From: Martinezella calliandrae
GTDB lineage: Bacteria > Pseudomonadota > Alphaproteobacteria > Rhizobiales > Rhizobiaceae
Assembly: GCF_030272695.1 (NCBI RefSeq)
Contig: NZ_JARFYN010000045.1
Location: 1 to 57,390, forward strand
DNA length: 57,390 nucleotides
Reading direction: 5' to 3'
The position numbers and the translations under genes were made by a program. Positions within the stretch are counted from its first letter, which is position 1; each line of letters starts with the position of its first letter. Below the pieces are notes generated by a model. The model made no database searches. It saw only the letters and a program-made list of their open reading frames with translations, and had not been told where the DNA came from. Positions 8,172 to 16,134 of the stretch are shown here, piece after piece.

Positions 8172-8794
8172 TGTGGACGATTGTTGATCACGTCGGGCAG
8201 CTTGCGATGGCAGGCGCGGGAAAGACCGACGTCTGCATATTTGCACCTTCGCTTCGAGCCCTACCCCCGGCCTATCCGATCGCAATGGCGACTCTGCCGG
8301 TAGTGGACTGGAATGCGGAACTCTTCAGGGCGCTAAGCGATATGGCTTCGGCCAGAAGCCGCTGCTACGCCGCTGTTTTGATGATCGACCCTTTTACGCT
8401 GTGGGAAGATCTTGCCGACTTACTCAAGGACAAGGGTTTCGCGGGCGTCGTGAATTTCCCGCCGGCATCGCTAGTGGAAGGAGTCCAATCAGCCGGGTCA
8501 GCCGGGGCTAGCAACACACTAGAAATCGATCGTATGAAGTGGTTTCACGACAATGGGCTCGGGATCGTACACACCGGATCATCCAGGATGGAAATGGCCG
8601 ATGTGAACAATCGCTTGGCAGACCTTCTGGACGGGATGATCTATTTCCCTCCCGACGCTCTATCGCGGCGTCTCGCTGCACGGATGGACCTAGAGCCCCT
8701 CGTTGACGCCGGTTTCTTCCCGGCCTCCCTTTGGTCGTTGAAGCCTGCACCGGTTTCCCCGGCCGGTGAAGCGTTTGATGGGACGGCCTGCTAA
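8165..8794 (+). CDS. divergent PEP-hydrolase-like TIM-barrel protein
   Basis: About 209 residues from the ATG at 8165, or 239 from a GTG at 8075. It can be aligned by eye with the other two TIM barrels of the locus: LADLLKDKGFAGVVNFPP corresponds to the regulator's FLDKLKRWGFAGVTNFP, and VDWNAELFRAL to the IRDSNA segment. The later barrel signatures (HVG, HGG, GASS) are missing or replaced, so it is shorter and probably not catalytic in the same way. It is transcribed opposite to the rest of the locus, and its 3' end overlaps the regulator's by 4 bases tail to tail. It may be a decayed copy or a ligand-binding accessory protein. Confidence 0.65.
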   Translation: MGMWTIVDHVGQLAMAGAGKTDVCIFAPSLRALPPAYPIAMATLPVVDWNAELFRALSDMASARSRCYAAVLMIDPFTLWEDLADLLKDKGFAGVVNFPPASLVEGVQSAGSAGASNTLEIDRMKWFHDNGLGIVHTGSSRMEMADVNNRLADLLDGMIYFPPDALSRRLAARMDLEPLVDAGFFPASLWSLKPAPVSPAGEAFDGTAC

Positions 8795-10503
8795 TTCAGG
8801 ATCTTGAGTTTCCGGATCTTGTTGTACAGGGTTTTGCGCGAGAGGCCGAGCGCCTGAGCCGTCTTGCCGCGATGCAGCTTATTGCGTCGTAAAGCTTCGA
8901 CGATCCACTCACGTTCGGAAAGCCGCACCGTTTCCTTCGGGACGGCCTTGATGCCGATGATCGGCTCCAGACGATCCGCTGTGATTTGAAGGTTCGGTGG
9001 TAATGTGGCCAGTTGCTCGACGACTTGCCTCAGTTCCCGAACATTTCCTGGCCAGTGATGGCTGGCAAGCGCGAGGAAAGCTGAATTCCCAATTGCCAAA
9101 GGCACAGTTCCTGCATCTCCCTTCGCTTCCACCGTGAAGTGATGAACGAGCGCGGGCAGATCTTCAAGGCGGTCTCGCAATGGCGGCAGGCTGATTTCCA
9201 GCCCGGCAAAAACGGACCGCAGCCGCGCCGTCAACGGCAATGAGCCATCTTCGCCGCCTGGCAGCACGGTGCAGGACGCGATAATTTTCGCGTCCGAGTG
9301 TGTCGAGACCATGCCATTGAATGCAGTAAACGTACCGGTTTCCAAAAAGTCTGCCAGCTGTTCCTGACTCTCTACGGAAAGATCGTTCACGTGGAGAAGA
9401 ATGAGTGAGGTGCCCGCTGCGGTTTCCAATACGGAGATGCGACGCCGTGTATCCCTATCCGCTTCCAACCCGAAGAGGGCGACGGTATTCTGATTTCTGG
9501 GAGATGGTCGGCAGGGAAAAATGACCGGCTTGCGATGCTTATGCGCGCCCAGTGAATGGACAAGCGACGCAACGCGCCGCTTGCCGGTGCCTGGCTCACC
9601 AACAATGAGGACAGGATTCGTACCACTTGCCAGACGCTTGGCCGCGTCCAGCGCATTGTTCATGGAAGCTGAGCGCGCGACGATGCCATGCTGGTAACCG
9701 TTGAGCTGCAACTGCCGCTCGAGCAGATCGACCTTTTCCCGCAGCACGTTGATGGTCTTGAAGCCCGAGGTCATCTCAAGAACCGACGTCTCGAGGGGGA
9801 CGCGATCGAGTGACGATCCACCAATGAAACCCTGCGTGCCGGTTTCGCGGCAGACATCCATCAGTTCTTCGGGTTTGGTGATGGGACCTCCTCCGAGCAG
9901 ACAAACGACATTGCGATCAACCGCGTGAACGGTGCGTGCGATGTCGCGCGTGCGCGCAGCCAATTCCGCAAGGCCGATCGAGGAAGACGATAAGCCCGTC
10001 TCCGCCGGGTTTAGGTTGAAGTTCATGCTGATCGCTTCGACGCCCGCTTCGACCATCCGCCGGGCCTCCGCCTGCGTCCGCGTGTAGGCAATCGTCATGA
10101 GGCCGCGTCGTGCCGCCTTGACCAGCAGCTCGACTTCACGGGCATATCCGAGCCCGCAACTTTCGAGGACGCTCCGTCGGTGCTCATCCAAATGGATGAC
10201 GGAGGGGAAATTTGTGACCCCTGCAAAACCCCACCGTTTAAGCTTGTCCAGGAAGTCGTCGAGATCGAGCCGGGGATCGAAGGTGCAGGCGCCGAAGAAC
10301 ACCGGAAGCCGGGTGCTCCGAAGGATTTCAGAGCGGCCGAAGCTCGCGACGAAAGCGTTGCTGTCTCTTATGGGAAGAACCGACGCCGGCGAAGAGCCGC
10401 CCATTGCGCGAAAACGACCTGCATTCAGCGCCAGGACGAAATCGGCTCCGGCGCGCTCAGCGGCGCGCGCCGTCATGCCTGAGCCGATCGCGGCTCCCAG
10501 CAT
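8791..10503 (-). CDS. transcription regulator: TIM-barrel sensor, degenerate sigma-54 AAA+ core, Fis helix-turn-helix
   Basis: A 570-residue fusion. Residues 1-250 are a PEP-hydrolase-type TIM barrel (ALNAGRFRAMGG, IRDSNA, WGFAGVTNFPS, CLLGGGPITKPEEL, GFIGGSSLDRVP). Residues 255-285 look like a coiled linker. Residues 285-510 resemble a sigma-54 activator AAA+ domain with Walker A GEPGTGKR (302-309). The GAFTGA loop that contacts sigma-54 is absent after VALFGLE, and the Walker B acidic pair is replaced in SLILLHVND. The C-terminus (about 530-570) is a Fis-type helix-turn-helix (HRGKTAQALGLSRKTLYNKI). It probably acts on sigma-70 promoters, as TyrR-like proteins do, sensing the substrate through its TIM domain. 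It lies 101 bases downstream of the ABC ATPase gene. Confidence 0.85.
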   Translation of the reverse strand: MLGAAIGSGMTARAAERAGADFVLALNAGRFRAMGGSSPASVLPIRDSNAFVASFGRSEILRSTRLPVFFGACTFDPRLDLDDFLDKLKRWGFAGVTNFPSVIHLDEHRRSVLESCGLGYAREVELLVKAARRGLMTIAYTRTQAEARRMVEAGVEAISMNFNLNPAETGLSSSSIGLAELAARTRDIARTVHAVDRNVVCLLGGGPITKPEELMDVCRETGTQGFIGGSSLDRVPLETSVLEMTSGFKTINVLREKVDLLERQLQLNGYQHGIVARSASMNNALDAAKRLASGTNPVLIVGEPGTGKRRVASLVHSLGAHKHRKPVIFPCRPSPRNQNTVALFGLEADRDTRRRISVLETAAGTSLILLHVNDLSVESQEQLADFLETGTFTAFNGMVSTHSDAKIIASCTVLPGGEDGSLPLTARLRSVFAGLEISLPPLRDRLEDLPALVHHFTVEAKGDAGTVPLAIGNSAFLALASHHWPGNVRELRQVVEQLATLPPNLQITADRLEPIIGIKAVPKETVRLSEREWIVEALRRNKLHRGKTAQALGLSRKTLYNKIRKLKILN

Positions 10504-10604
10504 GAACGATCGAGAATTGCTCAGAAACTGCCGGATCCCGGAAATGGTCGTCTCACTTCATGAATTTTGTGCTTCCGGCAGGATCATGCATCGGGAAGCG
10601 ATAA

Positions 10605-11720
10605 TCAACTCCAGCTTTTCGGTGCCTCCAGACGCGGCAAAGCCTTTCCCTCCGAAGTAAACACGTGACAGTCGGACGCCGCAACCACAAGTGCAACGCG
10701 CCCTCCTCTTCCGGAATGGAAGTGACCATTGGGCGAACGGGCCACAATATGCTCTCCTAGCGCAGTCCCATAAAGGTAGGTTGCGCTCCCGAGGTGTTCT
10801 ACGAAGTCGACATCGATCTCCACGATCAATTCGCCGGGGCGGCCTGATGGTGCCAAGAAATCATCGGGACGAATCCCCAGCGTCAGTGGGGTTCCAGGGC
10901 CAACCACCTCTGCCTGCACAGGAAGCCAGCTGGACAATCCATCTCTAAGCTCAATTTCTCCGCGCCCCTCTTCCTTGGCCTTCAGCTTGCAGGGCAGGAA
11001 ATTCATTCGTGGCGACCCAATAAAGCCTGCGACGAATTGTGTTGCCGGTCGGTGGTAAAGATCATGAGGGCTGCCGACCTGTTCGATATGGCCATCCTTC
11101 AAAACGACGATCTTGTCTGCCATGGTCATTGCCTCGACCTGGTCATGGGTAACATAGATCATAGTATTCCCGAGCTGACGATGGAGCTTGGCGATTTGGA
11201 CGCGCATCTGGACCCGCAGCTCAGTATCGAGATTGGAAAGCGGCTCATCGAACAGGAATACCTTGGGCTCACGAACGATCGCGCGACCTATTGCAACACG
11301 CTGCCTTTGGCCACCGGAAAGCTGCTTCGGCTTGCGATCGAGAAGATGCTCGATCTGCAACAGCGCTGCCGCATCGCGCACTTTAGCTGCAATCTGGTCC
11401 CTACCCAACTTTGCCATCCGAAGCGGGAATGCCAGATTGTCACGGACGGTCAGATGCGGATAAAGCGCGTAGCTCTGAAACACCATGCCGAGATTGCGGT
11501 CAGCGGCATCGACCGAGTTGACCACCTTGTTGTCGATCTTCAACGTTCCGCCGGATATCTTTTCCAGGCCTCCAATCATACGCAAAAGCGTTGATTTACC
11601 GGAACCAGATGGCCCCACAAATACCACAAACTCGCCGTGGGCGATGTCAAGGTCGATATCATGCAGAATGCCAACGGCACCATAAGCCTTCTGGATTCCT
11701 TCGAGACGGACTTCAGCCAT
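10605..11720 (-). CDS. ABC transporter ATPase, UgpC/MalK type
   Basis: A 371-residue ATPase that powers the carbohydrate importer encoded upstream. It has Walker A GPSGSGKST (36-44), the Q-loop MVFQSYALYPHLTV, signature LSGGQRQRVAIGRA, Walker B KVFLFDEPLSNLD and the H-loop YVTHDQVEAMT. The C-terminal third contains the TOBE/OB regulatory domain of the CUT1 group (TLGIRPDDF...). It is the last gene of the transporter-enzyme operon before the regulator. The C-terminal SEGKALPRLEAPKSWS is unremarkable. Confidence 0.95.
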   Translation of the reverse strand: MAEVRLEGIQKAYGAVGILHDIDLDIAHGEFVVFVGPSGSGKSTLLRMIGGLEKISGGTLKIDNKVVNSVDAADRNLGMVFQSYALYPHLTVRDNLAFPLRMAKLGRDQIAAKVRDAAALLQIEHLLDRKPKQLSGGQRQRVAIGRAIVREPKVFLFDEPLSNLDTELRVQMRVQIAKLHRQLGNTMIYVTHDQVEAMTMADKIVVLKDGHIEQVGSPHDLYHRPATQFVAGFIGSPRMNFLPCKLKAKEEGRGEIELRDGLSSWLPVQAEVVGPGTPLTLGIRPDDFLAPSGRPGELIVEIDVDFVEHLGSATYLYGTALGEHIVARSPNGHFHSGRGGRVALVVAASDCHVFTSEGKALPRLEAPKSWS

Positions 11721-11753
11721 TTTTTCCTCCCATTGTCATCTCCGGGCGCCGTT

Positions 11754-12548
11754 TCAGCGCGCCGACGGTATTTGCTTCAGACTGGATATGACAAAATCAG
11801 GTGGCTGCAGCGACGGATCATCGACCGGCGGCACGCCGGTCGTCACAAGAACGGAACAGAGCCCGGCCCGTTTTCCTGCCTGAATATCGGTTGGTATCTG
11901 GTCGCCGATCATCAGTGTCGACACCCTGTCGGTTCCGAGCCGCGTCAGCGCAGCTTCGATCATATGGACCTCGGGCTTGCCAACAATGACGGGCTTAACA
12001 CGCGCAGCCGCCGCAACTGCGGTCAGGATCGCCCCCGCGCCAGGCTCGAAGCCGGTCGGCGTAGGGAGCAGCAGGTCCGGGTTGGTACCCATCAACAAGG
12101 CTCCCCTCAGGATTGCGTCAACAGCGATACGCAGCTTTTCATGGGTAATTTCCCGATCCAGCCCCATGATCACGACAGCCGGCTTTTCATCTGTGATTTC
12201 GAGTTCCGCGTCCGTGATCGCTTGCCTGAGCGATGGCGCGCCGATCACATAGACGCGTGTTCCGGCAGGATGTTTTTCGCGTATCAACTGAGCCGCTGTT
12301 ACAGCCGATGTGACGACGTTGTCCTCGGTGACATCCAGGCCAAAGCCATTCAACTTGGCAACGACATCCCTGGCCGAATGGGTCGAGTTATTGGTGACGA
12401 AGCAATAAGGGATTCCCGCCGCGCGCCAAACCTGGAAGGTCTCGACCGCATCTTGAATGGCTGTCTTGCCGCGGTAAACCACACCGTCCAGGTCGGAAAT
12501 GACGCCCTGCACGAGCGGCCAATCAAGGGCATGCGAGATCTCAACCAT
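11754..12548 (-). CDS. HAD-IIA family phosphatase (NagD-like)
   Basis: A 264-residue HAD phosphatase with motif I SDLDGVVYRG (about 18-27), motif II FVTNNSTHSA (about 54-63), lysine in VIVGKPEVHM, and motif III MIGDQIPTDIQAG. The large cap between motifs II and III is typical of the C2 cap NagD/PNPase group, which hydrolyses small phosphomonoesters. Its gene overlaps the SDR gene by 8 bases. In this operon it could dephosphorylate a sugar phosphate made by the PfkB kinase or remove a toxic side product. Confidence 0.9.
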   Translation of the reverse strand: MVEISHALDWPLVQGVISDLDGVVYRGKTAIQDAVETFQVWRAAGIPYCFVTNNSTHSARDVVAKLNGFGLDVTEDNVVTSAVTAAQLIREKHPAGTRVYVIGAPSLRQAITDAELEITDEKPAVVIMGLDREITHEKLRIAVDAILRGALLMGTNPDLLLPTPTGFEPGAGAILTAVAAAARVKPVIVGKPEVHMIEAALTRLGTDRVSTLMIGDQIPTDIQAGKRAGLCSVLVTTGVPPVDDPSLQPPDFVISSLKQIPSAR

Positions 12549-13314
12549 TCATCAACATCCCGCCGTTTACATGCACGATCTGCCCGGTGATGTAGGCAGA
12601 TGCAGGGCTTGCGAGGAAGACCGCAACCCCCGCGACGTCTCCAGGCGAGCCGACACGGCCAAGAGGGATGCGGCCGGCATGGCGCGCTTCCGTCTCTTCG
12701 CGCGGACGGCCGTGCATCGGGGTATCAATGATGCCCGGCGCGACGCCGTTTACGTTGATACCGAAGGGAGCGCACTCGTAGGCGAGCAGCTTCGTAAGAT
12801 CATGGACGACCGCCTTGGAAAAGCAGTAATCCGCGCCGCCCGCCTGATAGTTGAACACGGCGCCTTGCGAAGACAGCGAGGACCCGATGTTAACAATGCG
12901 GCCGCCACTCTCCTTCATGAAGCGGTGTACGACAAGCTTCGAGCAAAGGAGGACCGCCCCGGAATTGATTTCCATGGTACGATCGATCTTGGCCTTGTCG
13001 CCCGACAGCAAGGATTCCGCCGATTTGATGCCGGCGTTGTTCACGAGTGCGTCGAGATGGCCAAAGCGTTCAGCGACGGCATCCATGACGCGCTCGATGT
13101 CCTTTTCGCTGGTGACATCCATCGACATGGTGACGGCGTTCTCACCGCCTTCCACCTTGGCGAGGGCACGCCCTAAAGCGTCCTCATTGGCATCGGTGGC
13201 GATCACGTTTGCGCGGCTTGACAGGAAGGCAGCCACGATGGCTGCTCCAATTCCGCCGCCCGCCCCGGTTACGAGAACGGTATTGCCTGGCATTGAGAAA
13301 AGAGGGGACGTCAT
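12541..13314 (-). CDS. short-chain dehydrogenase/reductase
   Basis: A 257-residue classical SDR that interconverts an alcohol and a carbonyl using NAD(P). The cofactor motif is TGAGGGIG (residues 16-23), followed by NNAG at about 91, a serine in NIGSSLSSQG, and the catalytic YxxxK as YCFSK. The C-terminal PGIIDTPM and YITGQIVHVNGGM are also family-standard. An aspartate at the end of strand 2 (IATDANEDA) suggests NAD rather than NADP. It overlaps the PfkB gene by the ATGA arrangement and probably oxidises the imported polyol or sugar. Confidence 0.93.
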   Translation of the reverse strand: MTSPLFSMPGNTVLVTGAGGGIGAAIVAAFLSSRANVIATDANEDALGRALAKVEGGENAVTMSMDVTSEKDIERVMDAVAERFGHLDALVNNAGIKSAESLLSGDKAKIDRTMEINSGAVLLCSKLVVHRFMKESGGRIVNIGSSLSSQGAVFNYQAGGADYCFSKAVVHDLTKLLAYECAPFGINVNGVAPGIIDTPMHGRPREETEARHAGRIPLGRVGSPGDVAGVAVFLASPASAYITGQIVHVNGGMLMNG

Positions 13315-14252
13315 CGGATCTCCAATAAAGTTTTGTGATAGAGGAATTCATCGACCTCCGCCGCGGTCGGCATCGACGCCTGGGCGCCGCGTCGAGTGAC
13401 GCAAAGCGCAGCGACGGCCATTGCCTGGCGGACGGCCTCGCGAACAGGAACATCTCTTGCAAGCGCAGCAGCAAAGCCACCGTTGAAGGCGTCGCCCGCC
13501 GCCGTCGTGTCTACCACGACGACCGGAAAGGCCGGGACAAGAAATGTCTGCTCCCCATCAGCGTAGAAGGCGCCGCGTTCTCCGAGCGTGATGAGCACTG
13601 CCTTCGGCCCAAGCGCGAGCAGGACTTGGGCAGCTTTAGCAGCTGCCTCCTGACTGTCGATTTCTATTCCCGTGAGCTCGTAGGCTTCCGACTCATTTGG
13701 GGTAACGACGTCGACCGCCGACCATGCGGCCCGCGACAATCCTGGTCTCACAGGCGCAGGATTGAATATGAGCCGGAACCCGAGCTGAGCTTTTAGTGAG
13801 AAAAGTTGCTCCAAGGCCTCGATTGGCAGTCCCATCTCCGCTACGACGATCGAGTTTGGTTCGATTTGGGCAGCCGCCTTGTTGATCAGTTCAGGCGTGA
13901 CATTTGCGTTGGCGCCCGGGTCGATGACGATCATGTTGCCGCCATCATCGCCCACCATGACCAGCGCCGAGCCGGACACCTCTGCCTGGGCAATCTGAAC
14001 CACGCTTGTATCGACACCCGCATTTGCGAGTGACAGCATTAGATGACCACTGGCCTCGTCATCGCCAAGGCGGGAGAAGAGCTTCGGTTTCAACCCCAGC
14101 CTGGCCGCAGCGACCGCCTGGTTTGCACCCTTTCCGCCTGGATGCCGGACAAGCAACCCGATAAGGCTCTCGCCCAGCGTAGGAAGCCGCTCGACGTTGA
14201 AGCATAGATCGAGATTCGTCGTACCAAAGAAGATTAGGGGTGCCGATCTCAC
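13311..14252 (-). CDS. PfkB-family sugar kinase, ribokinase-like
   Basis: A 313-residue kinase that phosphorylates a sugar or sugar derivative. It has the N-terminal ribokinase signature RHPGGKGANQAVAAARLG (about 35-52) and the C-terminal PfkB signature DTTAAGDAFNGGF with the catalytic aspartate in AAGD. It is linked by ATGA overlaps to both the permease gene before it and the SDR gene after it. The close resemblance to ribokinase does not prove ribose as substrate, because the transporter is of the CUT1 type rather than the ribose type. Confidence 0.9.
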   Translation of the reverse strand: MRSAPLIFFGTTNLDLCFNVERLPTLGESLIGLLVRHPGGKGANQAVAAARLGLKPKLFSRLGDDEASGHLMLSLANAGVDTSVVQIAQAEVSGSALVMVGDDGGNMIVIDPGANANVTPELINKAAAQIEPNSIVVAEMGLPIEALEQLFSLKAQLGFRLIFNPAPVRPGLSRAAWSAVDVVTPNESEAYELTGIEIDSQEAAAKAAQVLLALGPKAVLITLGERGAFYADGEQTFLVPAFPVVVVDTTAAGDAFNGGFAAALARDVPVREAVRQAMAVAALCVTRRGAQASMPTAAEVDEFLYHKTLLEIR

Positions 14253-15109
14253 TTGACCGCTCCGAAAGTAAGGCCGCGCTCGAGATGCTGTTGCCCGACG
14301 ATGATGAGGATGACGGGAACGATCATCGTGACGACCAGACCCGCCGCCATGACGGGGTAGAACTGAACGCCCGGATTGAGGAGCTTCAGAAGTGCGACAG
14401 TCACCGGCGCCTTGGTCGAACTCAGCATCAGGCCGAGTGCAAAATTGTGCCAGGCGAGCAGGAAGACGAGTAGAGAGGCGCCGATAAGGCCCGTTTTGAG
14501 GAGCGGCAGGACGATGTGAAGAACGATCCGAAACGGTTTTGCACCGTCGATCGCGGCTGCTTCTTCGATGTCCTTGGGAATATCCTCAACATACGAACGC
14601 GTAAGCCAGACGATCATCGGCAATGTGATCACCTGGTACACCCAGATCATGCCGAGGTAGGTATCGTAGAGGCCAAGCGACTGGAACAGACTGAAAAGCG
14701 GGATGACCACGAGCAGGAGCGGGGCGAAGCGGAAACCCAGGATGAAGAAGGCAATGTCTTCTTTGAAGGGGATCTCACGTCGAGCAAGCACGTATCCCGC
14801 CGGGACGCCTGCAATCAACGACACCACGACAGCTCCGAGCGCCACGACGACGCTGTTGATGATCGGACTGAGAAAATCAACCTTGATGGTCCCGTAGCTG
14901 GTCGCTCCCGCTTGGGCGACATCGAAAAGAACCCGGAAGTTCTCCAACGTCGGAGTGAAGATGAATGTTGGCGGCCATGCCATGACCTCGTTTTGGGCCT
15001 TGAGCGACATCATCAGGATCCAGACGAGCGGGAACGCAAGAATGAAGGCGCAGAGCAGAACGAGTGCGTTGACGATAACCGTGGTGATCGGTGAGCGTGT
15101 AAATTCCAT
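14249..15109 (-). CDS. carbohydrate ABC transporter permease (MalG-like)
   Basis: A 286-residue inner-membrane permease with six predicted helices. It has the binding-protein-dependent transport motif as EEAAAIDGAKPFRIVLHIVLP (about 190-210 of the longer frame), which docks on the ATPase. The ATG at 15109 (MEFTRSP) is preferred over the longer frame because GGGAGGG lies just before it. It overlaps the kinase gene as ATGA. Together with the neighbouring permease it forms the channel heterodimer. Confidence 0.93.
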   Translation of the reverse strand: MEFTRSPITTVIVNALVLLCAFILAFPLVWILMMSLKAQNEVMAWPPTFIFTPTLENFRVLFDVAQAGATSYGTIKVDFLSPIINSVVVALGAVVVSLIAGVPAGYVLARREIPFKEDIAFFILGFRFAPLLLVVIPLFSLFQSLGLYDTYLGMIWVYQVITLPMIVWLTRSYVEDIPKDIEEAAAIDGAKPFRIVLHIVLPLLKTGLIGASLLVFLLAWHNFALGLMLSSTKAPVTVALLKLLNPGVQFYPVMAAGLVVTMIVPVILIIVGQQHLERGLTFGAVK

Positions 15110-15120
15110 TGTTCCCTCCC

Positions 15121-16077
15121 TCAGTTCACCCGGCGGCGGACGGCCTGCCAAGCCTGGACCGTCAGGAACGCGCCGATCAGAACAATCAGCCAGTTAACGA
15201 CCATCAAGGCAGCGCCTCGACCAAAGGTCATGTTCTGGAATGCGGTTATGTAGCCTTGGACCGACAGCGCCGCCGTGGCATCGCCCGGACCGCCCTGCGT
15301 CGTACCGAAAATGATGTCGAACTGGTTGAAAGACTCGATCAGCCGGAAAACCGCAGCGATCAGAATGTACGGAGCGACAAGCGGCAGTTCGATCCGCCAG
15401 AAAGTTGCCCAGCCTTTTGCGCCGTTGATGCGAGCCGCCTCACGGATGTCGTCTGTAATGCCCTGGAGCCCTGCGAAGATGATGAGCGCGAAGAAGGGCG
15501 TGTAGGTCCAGACATCGATCAGGATGACCGATACCAATGCGGTCGCCGGATCTGCAATCCATGCGAACGGCCCAAGGCCAACAAGCGAGAGCAGATAGTT
15601 CAGGACACCGCTTTGCGGGTTCATCATCGTTGTCCACATGAGGGCAACGCTCATAGGCGGAAGAACAAGAGGCAGCAGGATGATTGGTCTCAGCCAACGT
15701 GCGAGCAAAACACCGGATGCAAAGAGCTTTGCGATCGCCAGGCCCAACAGCGCCTGCAGCAACACGGCAGACAAGGCATAGGTCACCGTCACCCTGACGT
15801 TGTTCCAGAAGTCAGCGGTATTCATCAGCGCGGCGTAGTTCGCAAGACCCACGAAACGCACGATTGGCCGGCCAAGACGAAGGTCTGTCAGTGACTGATA
15901 GACGCCGTAGAAAAACAGAAGAAGGAAGCCAAGCAGGATCAAAACGGCTGGAGCGATTACGACCAAACTGAACCAGTCAATCTGTTGGGCCGGGCCTTCA
16001 GATTTTTCGGTCTGTAGCGCTTTTTCGTGAGCGCTGGTTCGAACAGCTATCGCTGTCTCCGAAACATGAGCTGTCAT
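15121..16077 (-). CDS. carbohydrate ABC transporter permease (MalF-like)
   Basis: About 318 residues with a cytoplasmic N-terminal tail of roughly 40 residues and six membrane helices. The EAA loop reads REAARINGAKGWATFWRIELP. I choose the ATG at 16077 (MTAHVSE) because GGAG lies 7 bases before it; an ATG at 16089 is in frame. It ends 11 bases before its partner permease. It is part of the CUT1-type sugar importer encoded here. Confidence 0.93.
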   Translation of the reverse strand: MTAHVSETAIAVRTSAHEKALQTEKSEGPAQQIDWFSLVVIAPAVLILLGFLLLFFYGVYQSLTDLRLGRPIVRFVGLANYAALMNTADFWNNVRVTVTYALSAVLLQALLGLAIAKLFASGVLLARWLRPIILLPLVLPPMSVALMWTTMMNPQSGVLNYLLSLVGLGPFAWIADPATALVSVILIDVWTYTPFFALIIFAGLQGITDDIREAARINGAKGWATFWRIELPLVAPYILIAAVFRLIESFNQFDIIFGTTQGGPGDATAALSVQGYITAFQNMTFGRGAALMVVNWLIVLIGAFLTVQAWQAVRRRVN

Positions 16078-16134
16078 TGAGGTCTCCATCCGTGGTAACG
16101 AAAGGCGGTAGCCGCAAGCTGCCGCCTTCTTGGC

